Assembly: GCA_000969725.1 (NCBI GenBank)
Contig: JXSR01S048591.1
Length of the DNA: 25,963 nt
Strand: one strand, 5' to 3'
Origin: Ophiothrix spiculata
Taxonomy: Eukaryota > Echinodermata > Ophiuroidea > Amphilepidida > Ophiotrichidae
Part shown: one piece after another, positions 1-8,110 of the stretch
Layout: each line of letters opens with the position of its first letter
Position numbering within the stretch: the first letter of the stretch is position 1
Translations under genes and position numbers: made by a program
Notes under the pieces: model-generated
Databases searched by the model: none
Seen by the model: the letters and a program-made list of their open reading frames with translations, nothing else
What the model was told of the DNA's origin: nothing

Positions 1-95
1 ACCCCACACACGCTCGTTTATCATATTACGTGATGATTGTCATGCCTGGACTGATCAAAATTATCTTATAGGGATAAGGATAAGTAAACCTTTAA
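1..95 (+). repeat. 95-bp direct repeat, copy 1 (at window edge)
   Basis: Starts ACCCCACACACGCTCGTTTA and ends AAACCTTTAA; identical by eye to 1469-1563. It may extend left of the window. Confidence 0.95.
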
Positions 96-416
96 ACTTC
101 AAGGTTTATAGAGTATAGATGATGAATGGGCCAAAATCAATTTGTTCCTACTTCTCTAAGGTTTTCCAAGGATTTTTTGTTTGTAAGACAAATGTTATCA
201 AATTTTAACTGATAATTATATAACCTGATTTAACCTTGAAAAAATGAATAGCTGATTTTATATGATTTTAGCCAAACCAGAAAAATAACAAAATAAAATA
301 CACCCCTTTTAAAATTTTGAATCGGTTTAATAGCATCTTTGATTGTTTTTTAGTCCCAAATAGGGTATTAATTTTATTTTTATTTTTCATTTTATAAATT
401 TTTTGTATTATTATAG
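96..416. other. AT-rich intron sequence, nothing recognised
   Basis: Intron upstream of exon A. AT-rich with a T-rich run before the acceptor (365-414, ATTTTATTTTTATTTTTC). No gene or repeat was identified. Confidence 0.6.
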
Positions 417-624
417 AGAGATCATGAGGGAAATCCAGAGACTGAGACAAGAACATGACGAAGCCATGAGGGCGCACCCACAGCGCAACCCAACCTTATT
501 GGCCGAGCTCAGGTTGCTACGGCAACGCAAGGATGAGTTAGAGCTGAGAATGGCTGCACTACAAGAGAGCAGGAGGGAGTTAATGGTTCAGTTAGAGGGT
601 CTGATGAAACTCCTAAAAGTAGGG
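417..624 (+). CDS. DTNA/DTNB: Dystrobrevin exon A (C-terminal coiled coil), internal exon
   Basis: Internal coding exon of dystrobrevin, a cytoplasmic adaptor of the dystrophin-glycoprotein complex that pairs with dystrophin through C-terminal coiled coils and recruits syntrophins. The translation runs [14 protein letters not shown] and then [40 protein letters not shown]; the [19 protein letters not shown] and [18 protein letters not shown] blocks are, as I know the family, almost invariant from invertebrates to vertebrates. Leu/Met/Ile spacing supports the heptad pattern of coiled coil H2. The 3' end is a strong GTAAGT donor at 625, giving phase 0 after the codon GGG. The 5' boundary is ambiguous because the acceptor is followed by AGAGAG (415-420); exon starts at 417, 419 or 421 are all possible and I chose the first AG. 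Upstream exons (EF-hand-like, ZZ, coiled coil H1) must lie left of the window. Confidence 0.94.
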
Positions 625-844
625 GTAAGTAGTTTAGCGTAGATTTTTAACCCAATGGCAATGAGATTTCGCTCAACTCATGTCAAAAGTTTGGGTTAAA
701 TCACATGTTTTTTGCTATAAAAGTTCTAAATTTCATATTTATGGCGACCCTTAACCCTAATCCGCCTCAGTCCAACAAAATCCAACAAGCAAAATTCAAA
801 AATTGGCGTAAGTCCAAATACATCTTAGACGGGATACTACCATG

Positions 845-945
845 GCAGATCTAGACCATACTCGGTGGCTTACCATAGCTAGACATTGGATCGGGATGCA
901 ACAGGGGGCGAGTTCCAATCCCAGGGAAATGGGAATTTTTTTATG
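845..945 (+). repeat. Possible tRNA-related SINE fragment
   Basis: Contains a B-box-like GAGTTCCAATCCC (about 910-922) preceded about 45-50 nt upstream by a degenerate A-box-like GTGGCTTACCATAGC, then a short T run. Looks like a decayed tRNA-derived head in intron 1. No intact cloverleaf could be drawn. Confidence 0.35.
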
Positions 946-1431
946 GCATACGCAGATTTAGGGTTTGGGAGTTAAGGTCATGAGAAATTTGAATTTTAAC
1001 ATGTCCTGCTGTTACTTTCGACTTCATAGCATGCATATATTTTTCAAAAGGCAAATTTTCAGTTTCAAAAATTGAATGATACTTCTTCATCACCTCTACA
1101 CCAAACTGTTTCGGCTGGCCACGGATTACCCTTCCCCACATTTTTGTCATTGAAATGGCTGCAACAGATGTAAAAAGAAACATATTACATAAATTCCTAG
1201 AGTCATTTGCTCTTTGGAGTTTTTATGCAACAGAAAAAATCTCAATACCTCCGGGTAAAGTATAAGTCTTCACATTGGGACATACAACTTTCTAATAAAA
1301 ATTAATAACCTGTGAATAGCACGATACAATCTAATAAGATTATTTATTTCTACTTTTACGCAAACAACTGCGTGGTCATTATCAGGTAACAATGACTTCT
1401 TATAATGACCCGTGTATGCGATGTCATTAGT
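946..1431. other. Intron 1 interior with an antisense exon-like open frame
   Basis: A - strand frame (1183 to 941, about 80 residues) of ordinary composition reads VAAISMTKMWGRVIRG, KQFGVEVMKKYHSIF and LPFEKYMHAMKSK. Upstream on that strand is a good acceptor-like TTACATCTGTTGCAG (about 1158-1172). I do not recognise the protein; it could be a captured fragment of another gene or chance. Otherwise no feature. Confidence 0.25.
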
Positions 1432-1468
1432 GCTTAATGCGTTTTCTCATAAAACGCCCATTAAGCAC

Positions 1469-1563
1469 ACCCCACACACGCTCGTTTATCATATTACGTG
1501 ATGATTGTCATGCCTGGACTGATCAAAATTATCTTATAGGGATAAGGATAAGTAAACCTTTAA
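1469..1563 (+). repeat. 95-bp direct repeat, copy 2
   Basis: Same sequence as 1-95, offset 1468 bp. Immediately before it is an imperfect hairpin GTGCTTAATGCGTTTT / AAAACGCCCATTAAGCAC (1432-1468) with a 5-nt loop, suggesting that this copy is part of a larger element with a palindromic end. After 1563 the two copies diverge (ACTTC versus GTAAG). Confidence 0.95.
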
Positions 1564-1635
1564 GTAAGAAATAAGTTTAATAAAGTATTTCTTCATAAAA
1601 TTAAAAACATAAAAGGCATTAAAAATGTCAAAAGA

Positions 1636-1796
1636 CCAGTTATTAATGACAATAATAACTTTTCACCATATATTTTTTCGGTCATCGTGTGAATTCGTCG
1701 GTGATTGTTTTGAACCTCTGTCCAAAACAATCACCTCAGAATTCACACAATGACCTTAAAAAAGAGGGTGCTCAGTTATTATTGTCTAATAATACT
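1636..1796. mobile_element. Foldback/MITE in intron 1
   Basis: Two nested inverted pairs share one centre. Outer: AGTTATTAATGACAATAATA (about 1638-1659) pairs with TTATTATTGTCTAATAATAC (about 1775-1795). Inner: GGTCATCGTGTGAATTCG then TCGGTGATTGTTTT (1680-1711) pairs with AAAACAATCACCTCAGAATT then CACACAATGACC (1724-1755), loop of about 12 nt. Typical of a small non-autonomous DNA element. Confidence 0.8.
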
Positions 1797-1979
1797 CAAT
1801 TTGAACATAACCCCAGCAATTACAATCTAAAATTGAGATAAAACAGAAAATAGAACCTTGACCCTTGCAGTACAAATAAACTTTCAGTATAACAGTTAAG
1901 TGTGACAATCAGGTGAAATAGGATTCATACGCAGCAAAGCCTCTGTAGATAAACAATTTGAAATTTGTTTCTATTTCAG

Positions 1980-2268
1980 AACCATGGATCACCAAGCTCC
2001 AGTCCAAATCACAGAAGGCGTCTTAGTAGTAGTGGCGGAGAAGGTGATGGAGGTGGTGGGAGAGGGTCTGCTGCAACCACTCCTGCTAGTAGATCAACTC
2101 CCTCCACGCCAGGAGGGGGTGATGGTTCGTTATCAGGGGTAGGAGGGGATGTGAAGCAGGCATTTGATCAACAATCGGGAGGATCAAGAAATCTTCGGAA
2201 TGATTTATTAGTAGCTGCCGATTCCGTTACCAGTGCAATGTCATCTCTCGTTAGGGAGTTAAATTCAG
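1980..2268 (+). CDS. DTNA/DTNB: Dystrobrevin exon B (Ser/Gly-rich linker and conserved [12 protein letters not shown] block)
   Basis: Exon starts after TATTTCAG in phase 0, directly continuing from exon A (LLKVG then [11 protein letters not shown], matching the vertebrate layout LLK..GSP.SSP.H). Residues 1-55 are low complexity (Ser, Gly, Thr, Pro; [16 protein letters not shown]). From about residue 60 it carries the conserved dystrobrevin block: [35 protein letters not shown] and LVRELNS. In vertebrate alpha- and beta-dystrobrevin the same block ([38 protein letters not shown]) follows the coiled coil. The donor is CAG/GTGAGT at 2268/2269, leaving phase 1. The 3' end of this exon with its donor is repeated several times in the following intron (see 2240-2560). 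The linker is more glycine-rich than in vertebrates, so isoforms here may differ. Confidence 0.94.
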
Positions 2269-2560
2269 GTGAGTTTCAACATTTCTTGTTTTTATCGGGA
2301 AAGCTTTCACAATGTCTTCTTTTGTTAAGGAGTTAAATTCAGATGAGTTGATGCATGTCCTTTCATAGGAATACAATTCAGATGAGTTTCAGCAATGTTA
2401 TGGTTTCAGCAACATAATGTTCTCTTGTAGGGAGTTAAATTCAGATGAGTTTTGCAATGTCTTTATAAGTTGAATTCAAGTGAGTTACAGCAATATTTTC
2501 TTCTTTATACATGGAGAGTTTTAGTAACATTTTCTTTTGTTAGTGAGTTACATTATTTTG
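2240..2560 (+). repeat. Degenerate tandem copies of the exon B 3' end and its splice donor
   Basis: The exon end GGGAGTTAAATTCAG/GTGAGT with trailing TTTCAACA recurs at about 2327-2349 (GGAGTTAAATTCAGATGAGT), 2367-2392 (ATTCAGATGAGTTTCAGCAA), 2430-2450 (GGGAGTTAAATTCAGATGAG), 2470-2490 (GAATTCAAGTGAGTTACAGC) and faintly at 2535-2555 (TTAGTGAGTTACATT). Spacing is roughly 45-80 bp. In three copies the donor GT has become AT; in the last good copy (about 2479) GTGAGT is intact. The preceding TCTTTTGTTA stretch is also partly shared. I infer tandem duplication of the exon-intron junction followed by decay. Confidence 0.8.
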
Positions 2561-2680
2561 TACAGTGCCATGAATGCATGCTCCAAAAACAAAAGAATTG
2601 CATTATATTTTTCATTTCATTCAATTATTACTCTTTTGCAGACAAGTTTTACCAAAGTTTTATTTTTCTGTATATTACAG

Positions 2681-2770
2681 CTGATGATGATGATAGTCCA
2701 GATGAAGATAGGATAACTGTCAGAAGTACAGGGAGGAGGAGAACCATGTCAAATGATAGTAATAGATTAG
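2681..2770 (+). CDS. DTNA/DTNB: Dystrobrevin exon C (basic RRRTMS segment), phase 1-1, 90 nt
   Basis: Acceptor TATATTACAG/CTGATG and donor TTAG/GTAAAG. Phase 1 on both sides, so it joins exon B (G + CT = Ala) and exon D (G + AT = Asp) in frame and could be skipped without shifting frame. It encodes ADDDDSPDEDRITVRSTGRR then RTMSNDSNRL: an acidic start followed by a basic patch with RRRTMS, which fits an R-R-x-S/T kinase consensus (PKA-like). I know no direct vertebrate equivalent of this exon; it sits where vertebrate dystrobrevins have acidic, alternatively spliced linker sequence. Support is from position, phase and splice sites rather than homology, so confidence is lower than for the neighbours. 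The last 55 nt are duplicated many times downstream. Confidence 0.8.
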
Positions 2771-3640
2771 GTAAAGAGGGGGAGGGGAGGGGATGGGGTT
2801 GGAGGGGAGGGAGGGATAGAGGAAGACAACCATGTCCAATGATAGTAATAGAATAGGTAAAGAGGAAGGGAGGGGAGGGGAGGGAGGGGATAGCTGCTAG
2901 TAGTACAGGGAGGAAGATGGGATAACTGTCAGAAGTACGGGGAGGAAGAGAACCATAGTAATAGAAAAGGTAAAGTACTAAAGAGGGGAGGAAAGGAAGG
3001 GAGGAGAGGGGATAGCTGCTAGAAGTACATGGAGGATGAGAACCATGTTCAATGATAGTAATATAATTAATGGATACATTATTTCTTTAAGCTATGTGGG
3101 CAGGGAGGAGAGTGGGTGGTTGGTGGGCAGGGAAATAACTGTAAAATGTACAGGAAGGGAGAACCATGTTCATTGAAATAAACAGAACAGGTAAATGCAC
3201 ATGGTTGCTTATAAAGCTCTGTGGGAGGGAGGGGAGGGGGAGGGAGGGAGGGATGAGAGGGGAGGAAATAACTGCTAGAAGAACAGGGAGGAGGAGAACC
3301 GTGTCAAATGATAGTGATAGAAAAGGTAAGTGAATGCTGGCAGCTCTGTGGGGATGGGGGAAGTATGGATGAGAGGAGAGGAGTGGGAATAACTGTGTCT
3401 AGTGATAGTTATAGTGGGGAATAAAGAGGAATAACGGTTAGAAATACAGAACCATGACAAATGATAGTAATAAAAAGGTTTAATGGGTCACTGGGAGCTC
3501 TATGGGGTGAGAAGTTGAGATGGGTGGAAGATTAAGAAAGGGTAGTGGGATGGGAGGGGACGCGAGGGAAATAACTGTTAGAAGTAAATATTAATAACTG
3601 TTAGAAGTAAATATTAATATAGAAGGAGAACTATTTAAAT
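2716..3640 (+). repeat. Degenerate tandem array of exon C 3' half through intron 3
   Basis: The segment ATAACTGTCAGAAGTACAGG, GAGGAGAACCATGTCAAATG, ATAGTAATAG, then GGTAAAG, recurs along most of the intron. Recognisable AACCATG-type anchors lie near 2744 (exon), 2829, 2951, 3041, 3162, 3298 (ACCGTG), 3449 and 3627, with spacing growing from about 85 to about 175 bp because GGGAGG-rich purine tracts of varying length separate copies. Many copies keep the GGTAAAG/GGTAAGT donor. The copy at 3271-3325 is colinear with the last 55 nt of exon C (about 48 of 55 identical by eye), has no stop in frame and ends at GTAAGT. The array is strongly purine-biased on the + strand. Confidence 0.85.
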
Positions 3641-3847
3641 TGATATTTGAAGGTGATAAATAATCACTCGAAACACTGCTGGTTGGGGAGTAGTTTGGAG
3701 AAGTGAATGTTGTGAAGGGTGGCCTTTTGTTTGAATCCTTCGGAAAGTAGGAATGTTTGACTCACTGATTTTGTGAGATATAGTTTTCAAATGCATGTAA
3801 GTTAAGAGTTCATTTTACAAAGTGTATCTTTATCTTGTATATTTCAG

Positions 3848-3983
3848 ATCAACACATTGATGGCGCCTCCGTCACGTCTAGCAAATTTTCCGATCAAGAT
3901 TTCATCGCTGAATTAACAGCGAGGAAGGACGGTAGCAGACGACCTGTAATGGATCATCATGGGCATTCCTCAGCACACGATAC
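3848..3983 (+). CDS. DTNA/DTNB: Dystrobrevin exon D (conserved DFIAELTARKDG block)
   Basis: Acceptor ATATTTCAG/ATCAAC, donor GATAC/GTAAGG; phase 1 in, phase 2 out. Encodes DQHIDGASVTSSKFSDQDF then IAELTARKDGSRRPVMDHHG and HSSAHDT. The SDQDFIAELTARKDG stretch corresponds to the vertebrate dystrobrevin segment containing EKAFLAQIHARKPG, placed after the [12 protein letters not shown] block in both, which confirms the exon order and that the host gene continues here. The remainder (His/Ser rich) is not conserved as far as I can tell. Confidence 0.9.
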
Positions 3984-4460
3984 GTAAGGTTTAAAAAAAA
4001 GTTGTGTTTCCTGCTCTGTTCTATACTCTAAATTTTAGTAATTTTCTGAACAAGATTGAATTTACATTGACAGTGAGGAAAAATTGTAGCAAAGGACCTT
4101 TTACTGATTATTATTTGTATCTCTCATTTTGTTAAGGCTGTATCAGATTAAATTTCACAAGATAATTCATACATGGCATGTTTGATAATTGGTTGCCATA
4201 TGTTGTAAAAATTGTGTTTGAAATCTTCAGGGAAGGCAGAAACCAGGATTTCATGTTGCATGTTGACCATTGGTAGGAGGCTATTGTCCAAAAGTATGTA
4301 TTGACGAAATGTCAAGAAACTCTTTGTAAAGCATTCTTTATACAAAACATTCTTTATACATCATGAATTGAAGATGAGAAATTTCAGTTTTTGTTTAATC
4401 TACTGTTAAAGCCAATTTTACAGTTACAATAATTAAATAAAATCTGAATATTTTGATATA
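3984..4460. other. Intron 4 start, nothing recognised
   Basis: AT-rich sequence between the exon D donor and a more GC-rich block; no repeat or coding signature seen. Confidence 0.5.
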
Positions 4461-4870
4461 TTGGGGTTGAATTTTGTTAGTGCCATTACTTCAATTGAAC
4501 AATATAGTAACCAGCCAGAACTGCCAAAGCTGTGTGGTCAGTACGCTGGGCTCCGACGTCTTATCCAAAATAAGACGTTGGTAATTGCTAATCAATCTAA
4601 GCACTTGATTGGCCCGTATCCTGAAGGCATTTGTTTTCAGCGTCAAACACTTACACGCGTGACACATTGGTGATTGTGCGAATTTATTGTAATGCGTAGT
4701 TAAACGTGGCGCGTCATGCAGAGTTCGCGCATGTAAACATCGCGATTTTGTCAACCTCTTCACCAAAGCCTTCCAATCACGAACGTTTGCCGTGTAGTTT
4801 GATAGGGCGAGTGAGCTGTCAAGTTGTGTAATTCTACTGGTCAAAATTTTGACTAATTATGATCAGCCAT
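4461..4870. other. GC-richer unidentified block in intron 4
   Basis: Composition differs from flanks (CG-rich words such as GCGTGACAC, GTGGCGCGTC, TTCGCGC). Open frames exist on both strands (about 70 aa +, 117 aa -) but neither resembles a protein I know. Contains a short perfect hairpin ACGTCTTAT/ATAAGACGT (about 4556-4578). Most likely part of a transposon, judged by context beside the LINE remnant. Confidence 0.4.
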
Positions 4871-4993
4871 TACCTGCGATGATGGGCAGTCTGAACCATA
4901 TAGTGAAGTGTCCACATCGAGGGTACCAGCAGCTGGTTGAGTTTTTAAGTCTAGTGATTTTAATCAGTATGAATGACTTGACTAACTTGACTT

Positions 4994-5240
4994 AAAGCTT
5001 TCCCACCAGGAGTCTCCATCCAGCTCTGTTATTTGTTGCTCGTCCGGCTTCCACAACAGAATCAATTCCCAAGGCTTTGCAGTTGGACTTGATGTTGTCT
5101 AGCCATCTTAGTGGAGGTCTACCTTGTGGTCTTGTTCCTGGAATGATTCCCTCTAGTGTGATTTTAGGGAATCTGTATGATGACATTCTTTTGATGTGGC
5201 CAAAGTATGTTAGCTGCTTGGTGAAAATTCGGTTTTAGTG
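4994..5240 (-). mobile_element. 3' end remnant of a non-LTR retrotransposon ORF (antisense in intron 4)
   Basis: Reading the - strand gives FTKQLTYFGHIKRM, then YRFPKITLEGIIPGTRPQGR, PPLRWLDNIKSNCKALGI and AGRATNNRAGWRLLVGKL-stop. The pattern L-x-x-x-GH-x-x-RM, (K/R)x(Q/R)GRPxLRWxDxIKxDxxxLGI and (N/D)RxxWRxLV is the well-known C-terminal tail of CFDP2/RTE-like and related LINE reverse transcriptases. Only the last about 80 residues are present, ending at a normal stop, so this is a 5'-truncated insertion. The EN/RT body of a similar element is at 23.4-25.6 kb; the two pieces do not overlap, so family identity cannot be tested here. Confidence 0.85.
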
Positions 5241-5411
5241 ATCGTGCTGTTGAAGTTTAGGGCCTCTCTTATTGCTGAATTGCCAAATTTTTGAACTAAA
5301 TTGCCAAACCTATTAGAATTCCCTTTGTATTCATCTATTACTGTCACATTTTAGCCATGTAATGATCATACCTATTAATCTCAGATAATCAATTTCTTTT
5401 ATCCAATACAG

Positions 5412-5574
5412 ATCAGGGCACACTGACGACGGAGAATCCTACGTAAGAACGGATGACGATAGCTACATTGCAACTGATAACGAATCGTATGTGAGAACAG
5501 ACGATGAGAGTTACATGAGAACAGACGACGAGTTACCGAGTAGAGTTACTGATGATGAGTTAAGGGAAGCCAGG
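5412..5574 (+). CDS. DTNA/DTNB: Dystrobrevin exon E (acidic SYxRTDDE repeats)
   Basis: Acceptor TTTTATCCAATACAG/ATCAGG, donor GCCAGG/GTAAGC; phase 2 in, phase 0 out. It encodes an acidic tract with an 8-residue (24-nt) repeat: ESYVRTDDD, SYIATDNE, SYVRTDDE, SYMRTDDE, then LPSRVTDDELREAR. Four tyrosines sit in the same repeat position, each followed within 4-6 residues by Asp/Glu. Third-base changes between units (for example TCCTAC, AGCTAC, TCGTAT, AGTTAC) show the protein repeat is kept while codons drift, which argues for selection on the peptide. The closest vertebrate counterpart by position is the Tyr/Asp/Glu-rich tail of long alpha-dystrobrevin (PYVQPEDENYEND), which is phosphorylated on tyrosine; that equivalence is my inference. 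Confidence 0.9.
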
Positions 5575-5590
5575 GTAAGCTACTCAGATG

Positions 5591-5840
5591 CAGAAATCCT
5601 GTAGGACTAGATTGGAATCCTGTAGGAATGTGAAGGGATCCTATAGGACTAAAGTGAAATCCTGTAGGACTTGACTGGAATCCTGTTCATATGCGCAGAA
5701 ATCCTGTAGGACTAAAATGAAATTCTGTAGGAATTGTCTGGATTCCCGTAGGGATAAGCAGGAATCCTGTAGAACTAGATTAAATTATCGCAGGAATGTA
5801 GAGAAATCCTGTAGGACATGGCAGGTTTCCCGAAGACTGA
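5591..5840 (+). repeat. ~21-bp minisatellite starting next to the exon E donor
   Basis: Degenerate repeats of AATCCTGTAGGACTAGATTG, about 11-12 units, beginning about 25 nt after the GTAAGC donor. Units vary in the second half (TAGGAATGTGAAGGG, TAGGACTAAAGTGA, TAGGACTTGACTGG). Not derived from the adjacent exon as far as I can see. Confidence 0.88.
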
Positions 5841-6690
5841 AAAAGAAGTATTGACTATTATCATGCTTCTAACCAGGTCCAACTAGCTTTTTATTTTACT
5901 TCTATGGTTTGTATTTCTTCAATGTGAATTTAACAGCATTGGGAAGGTTCAGGAACATTTAGTTTCATGTTTCATTTTCTCGGTGAAGGTTATAAACATC
6001 AGAAAAGGTCTTGTATGATCGGGGGAACTTTTGGGCATGGTTTGCACACATCTCATACTCTTTTCAAGTTCATAACAAAATATCTTGAAAACATTGATAC
6101 AATCCTGTTTTGCTTAATTTACATCAGAAGTATTTTGCTGAAACTGAAAAAAATATATAAACAATGGACCAAGGCCAGAGCAACACTAGAAATTGAAGAA
6201 AATGGCTACATACTGACCCTTTTGATATAAAAAAAAGGGCATCACTTCTTTTTAGGCCTCAATAAGGTGCAATATTTGTAAAGGCAAGGGATATGTCTTC
6301 GTAAGTTGAAAAGGCATAACTGAAGTGAGTTAAACATTAATGTTTGTACAAAAGTAAGATTAAGACAAAGGTAAACGTTATAAGATGAGCGTATAAAATG
6401 ATTTTTGTCACATTTTACGTGGCATGATAACATAATAAAGCTTGAGATCCTAATTATTTCCAGTCAACAACATAATAGTTTGATGTGTATAACTATTGTG
6501 ATAAACAAAGTGCCGCCTGTATGTCATAAAAATATTTTTCTAAAACGGCAAATAATAAGCATTTGATTTTGTGATTGCATATAAAACCAAATATCCTGCA
6601 CTTTCTACCTGTAAATTTTAAGCTATTAAAAACTCATAAGTGAAACAATTTAACACAAATAGTTGATACTTGAGGTGCACATTTATGATG
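5841..6690. other. Intron 5, AT-rich, nothing recognised
   Basis: No convincing coding, RNA or repeat structure in this stretch; short open frames have no recognisable domains. Confidence 0.5.
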
Positions 6691-6699
6691 AGGTTTAAA

Positions 6700-6931
6700 G
6701 CGGTGGGTACACAATAGTCATGCTTAGTCATGAACGGCTCTAGAGTGAGACAACTAAGCATTTGCGTTCACACTGGGACACGACTTGCACGTTAAAACTA
6801 GTGGCGCATCACTTTTAATTACGAGCGAGACACTTTCTATAATTGCGTTCACACTGGGAATTTGCTCGTGAGCGGCTCATGAGCGAGAATATAATCATGA
6901 CCAAATTCTTCTGTGTAAACGTGCCCTAAGA
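6700..6931. repeat. Decayed repeat with TTGCGTTCACACTGGGA motif twice
   Basis: TTGCGTTCACACTGGGA occurs at about 6762 and 6843, and the segment ends with GTGTAAACGTGCCCTA, which looks like a transposon terminus (TAGGGCACGTTTACAC on the other strand). Local repeats of CATGA/GAGCG. The left end is not resolved. Confidence 0.45.
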
Positions 6932-7020
6932 AGATGCACAATAATGAATGTATAGGCCTGGTTCGAGTGGACCAGACTACGTCCAATTTGAGCCCCATGG
7001 CCAATGCCATTACACATGTT

Positions 7021-7271
7021 GTTAGGCCAAAAAAAAGGTTGTTGTGTTGCCCTCAGCGACCGATCCTGGTAAAAAAAAAAAAAAAAAAAACTAGGGTCGG
7101 AAAACACCCAATTTTGCTCACATTTGGTGTTTTTTAGATTTTTTTAAAATAGTGGAAAATGCACCCATATTTGGCACTTTGGGTGCTCTTAATTTAAAAA
7201 AATTCTGACCGATCGACTCAATTTTTCAAAAATTCCACTTGAGGACAACAGAACAATTTTTTGTGGCCTTA
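7021..7271 (+). mobile_element. TTAGGCCAAAA MITE, copy 1
   Basis: Left end TTAGGCCAAAAAAAAGG then TTGTTGTGTTGCCCTCAG; right end TTGAGGACAACAGAACAATT then TTTTGTGGCCTTA. Internal TAGGGTCGGAAAACACCCAA and ACCGATCGACTCA blocks are shared with 17289-17570 in the same orientation. A poly-A run (about 7071-7090) interrupts the left half. Confidence 0.88.
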
Positions 7272-7551
7272 TAGGAAGTCTATATAGGATCTCCCCTCTA
7301 TATCTATGTTTTATAAATTCAAAATAATTGTTCCTCATGCATTTTATGTTATAGAGGTTAAATAGATAAACAGTTTGTGTTAAAGAGTTTCACAGTGTGC
7401 ACTAAATGAATTTGTATGATATAATTTAAGCAAATGTTAAAGGCATGGCTAACTATATTTAAAAAATAAAAAGGTTTTTGCTGCTAGCTATATAAAAGCA
7501 ACTGATGTGGTCAGAATTCTGCAATGGTACCTATGTGTTTTCAAGGCTATA

Positions 7552-8082
7552 TACACTCCTGGTCAAAAGTGTTTGTGCACAAAACCTTTAACCAGACATA
7601 TCTCGAGAACCGTTTATTAATTATGTAATGTTTTTTTTTTCGGATTTATATATATTTTACTGGATCTAAAGAACTCAACAGGAATTGCATTTACCGCATT
7701 TGACAATATGGCATGCTAAACATACTGTATACTTTCTTCCGCACATTCAAAAATGGAGTTAAAATACATAAATGCACATTTGTTGGAAAACTTATGACCT
7801 GAAAATGTTCTTTACGGTTACATGGTGATAAGGAGCACTGAACTAATAAACTACATAGGTACATAGCAAAAAGTGCATGTGGTGTATTTGTATATGGTCC
7901 AGGAAATCAACCATTTTTATGGTTATGGAATATTGAATATCAGAGAAAACATAGATTATTTATATTGGATACATATGCACCTATAAAAACATTAATTTTT
8001 TCCCGAGTCTTGGTCGTTTGATATAATAATTACGTTTTTGCCCGTATTTAAGGGTGCGCAAACACTTTTGGCTGGGAGTGTA
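7552..8082. mobile_element. Tc1/mariner-like non-autonomous element
   Basis: Terminal inverted repeats ACACTCCTGGTCAAAAGTGT then TTGTGCAC at the left and GTGCGCAAACACTTTTGGCT then GGGAGTGT at the right, each bounded by TA (7552-7553, 8081-8082), the target of Tc1/mariner. About 530 bp, with no transposase frame, so it depends on an enzyme in trans. Confidence 0.88.
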
Positions 8083-8110
8083 GGGTGCATTTACAAAAGT
8101 TCAGGTCAAG

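Noticed and set aside
2452..2856. 134-residue open frame taken as one gene
   Set aside because: It is exon C extended through flanking intron; the acceptor at 2680 and donor at 2771 define the real exon.
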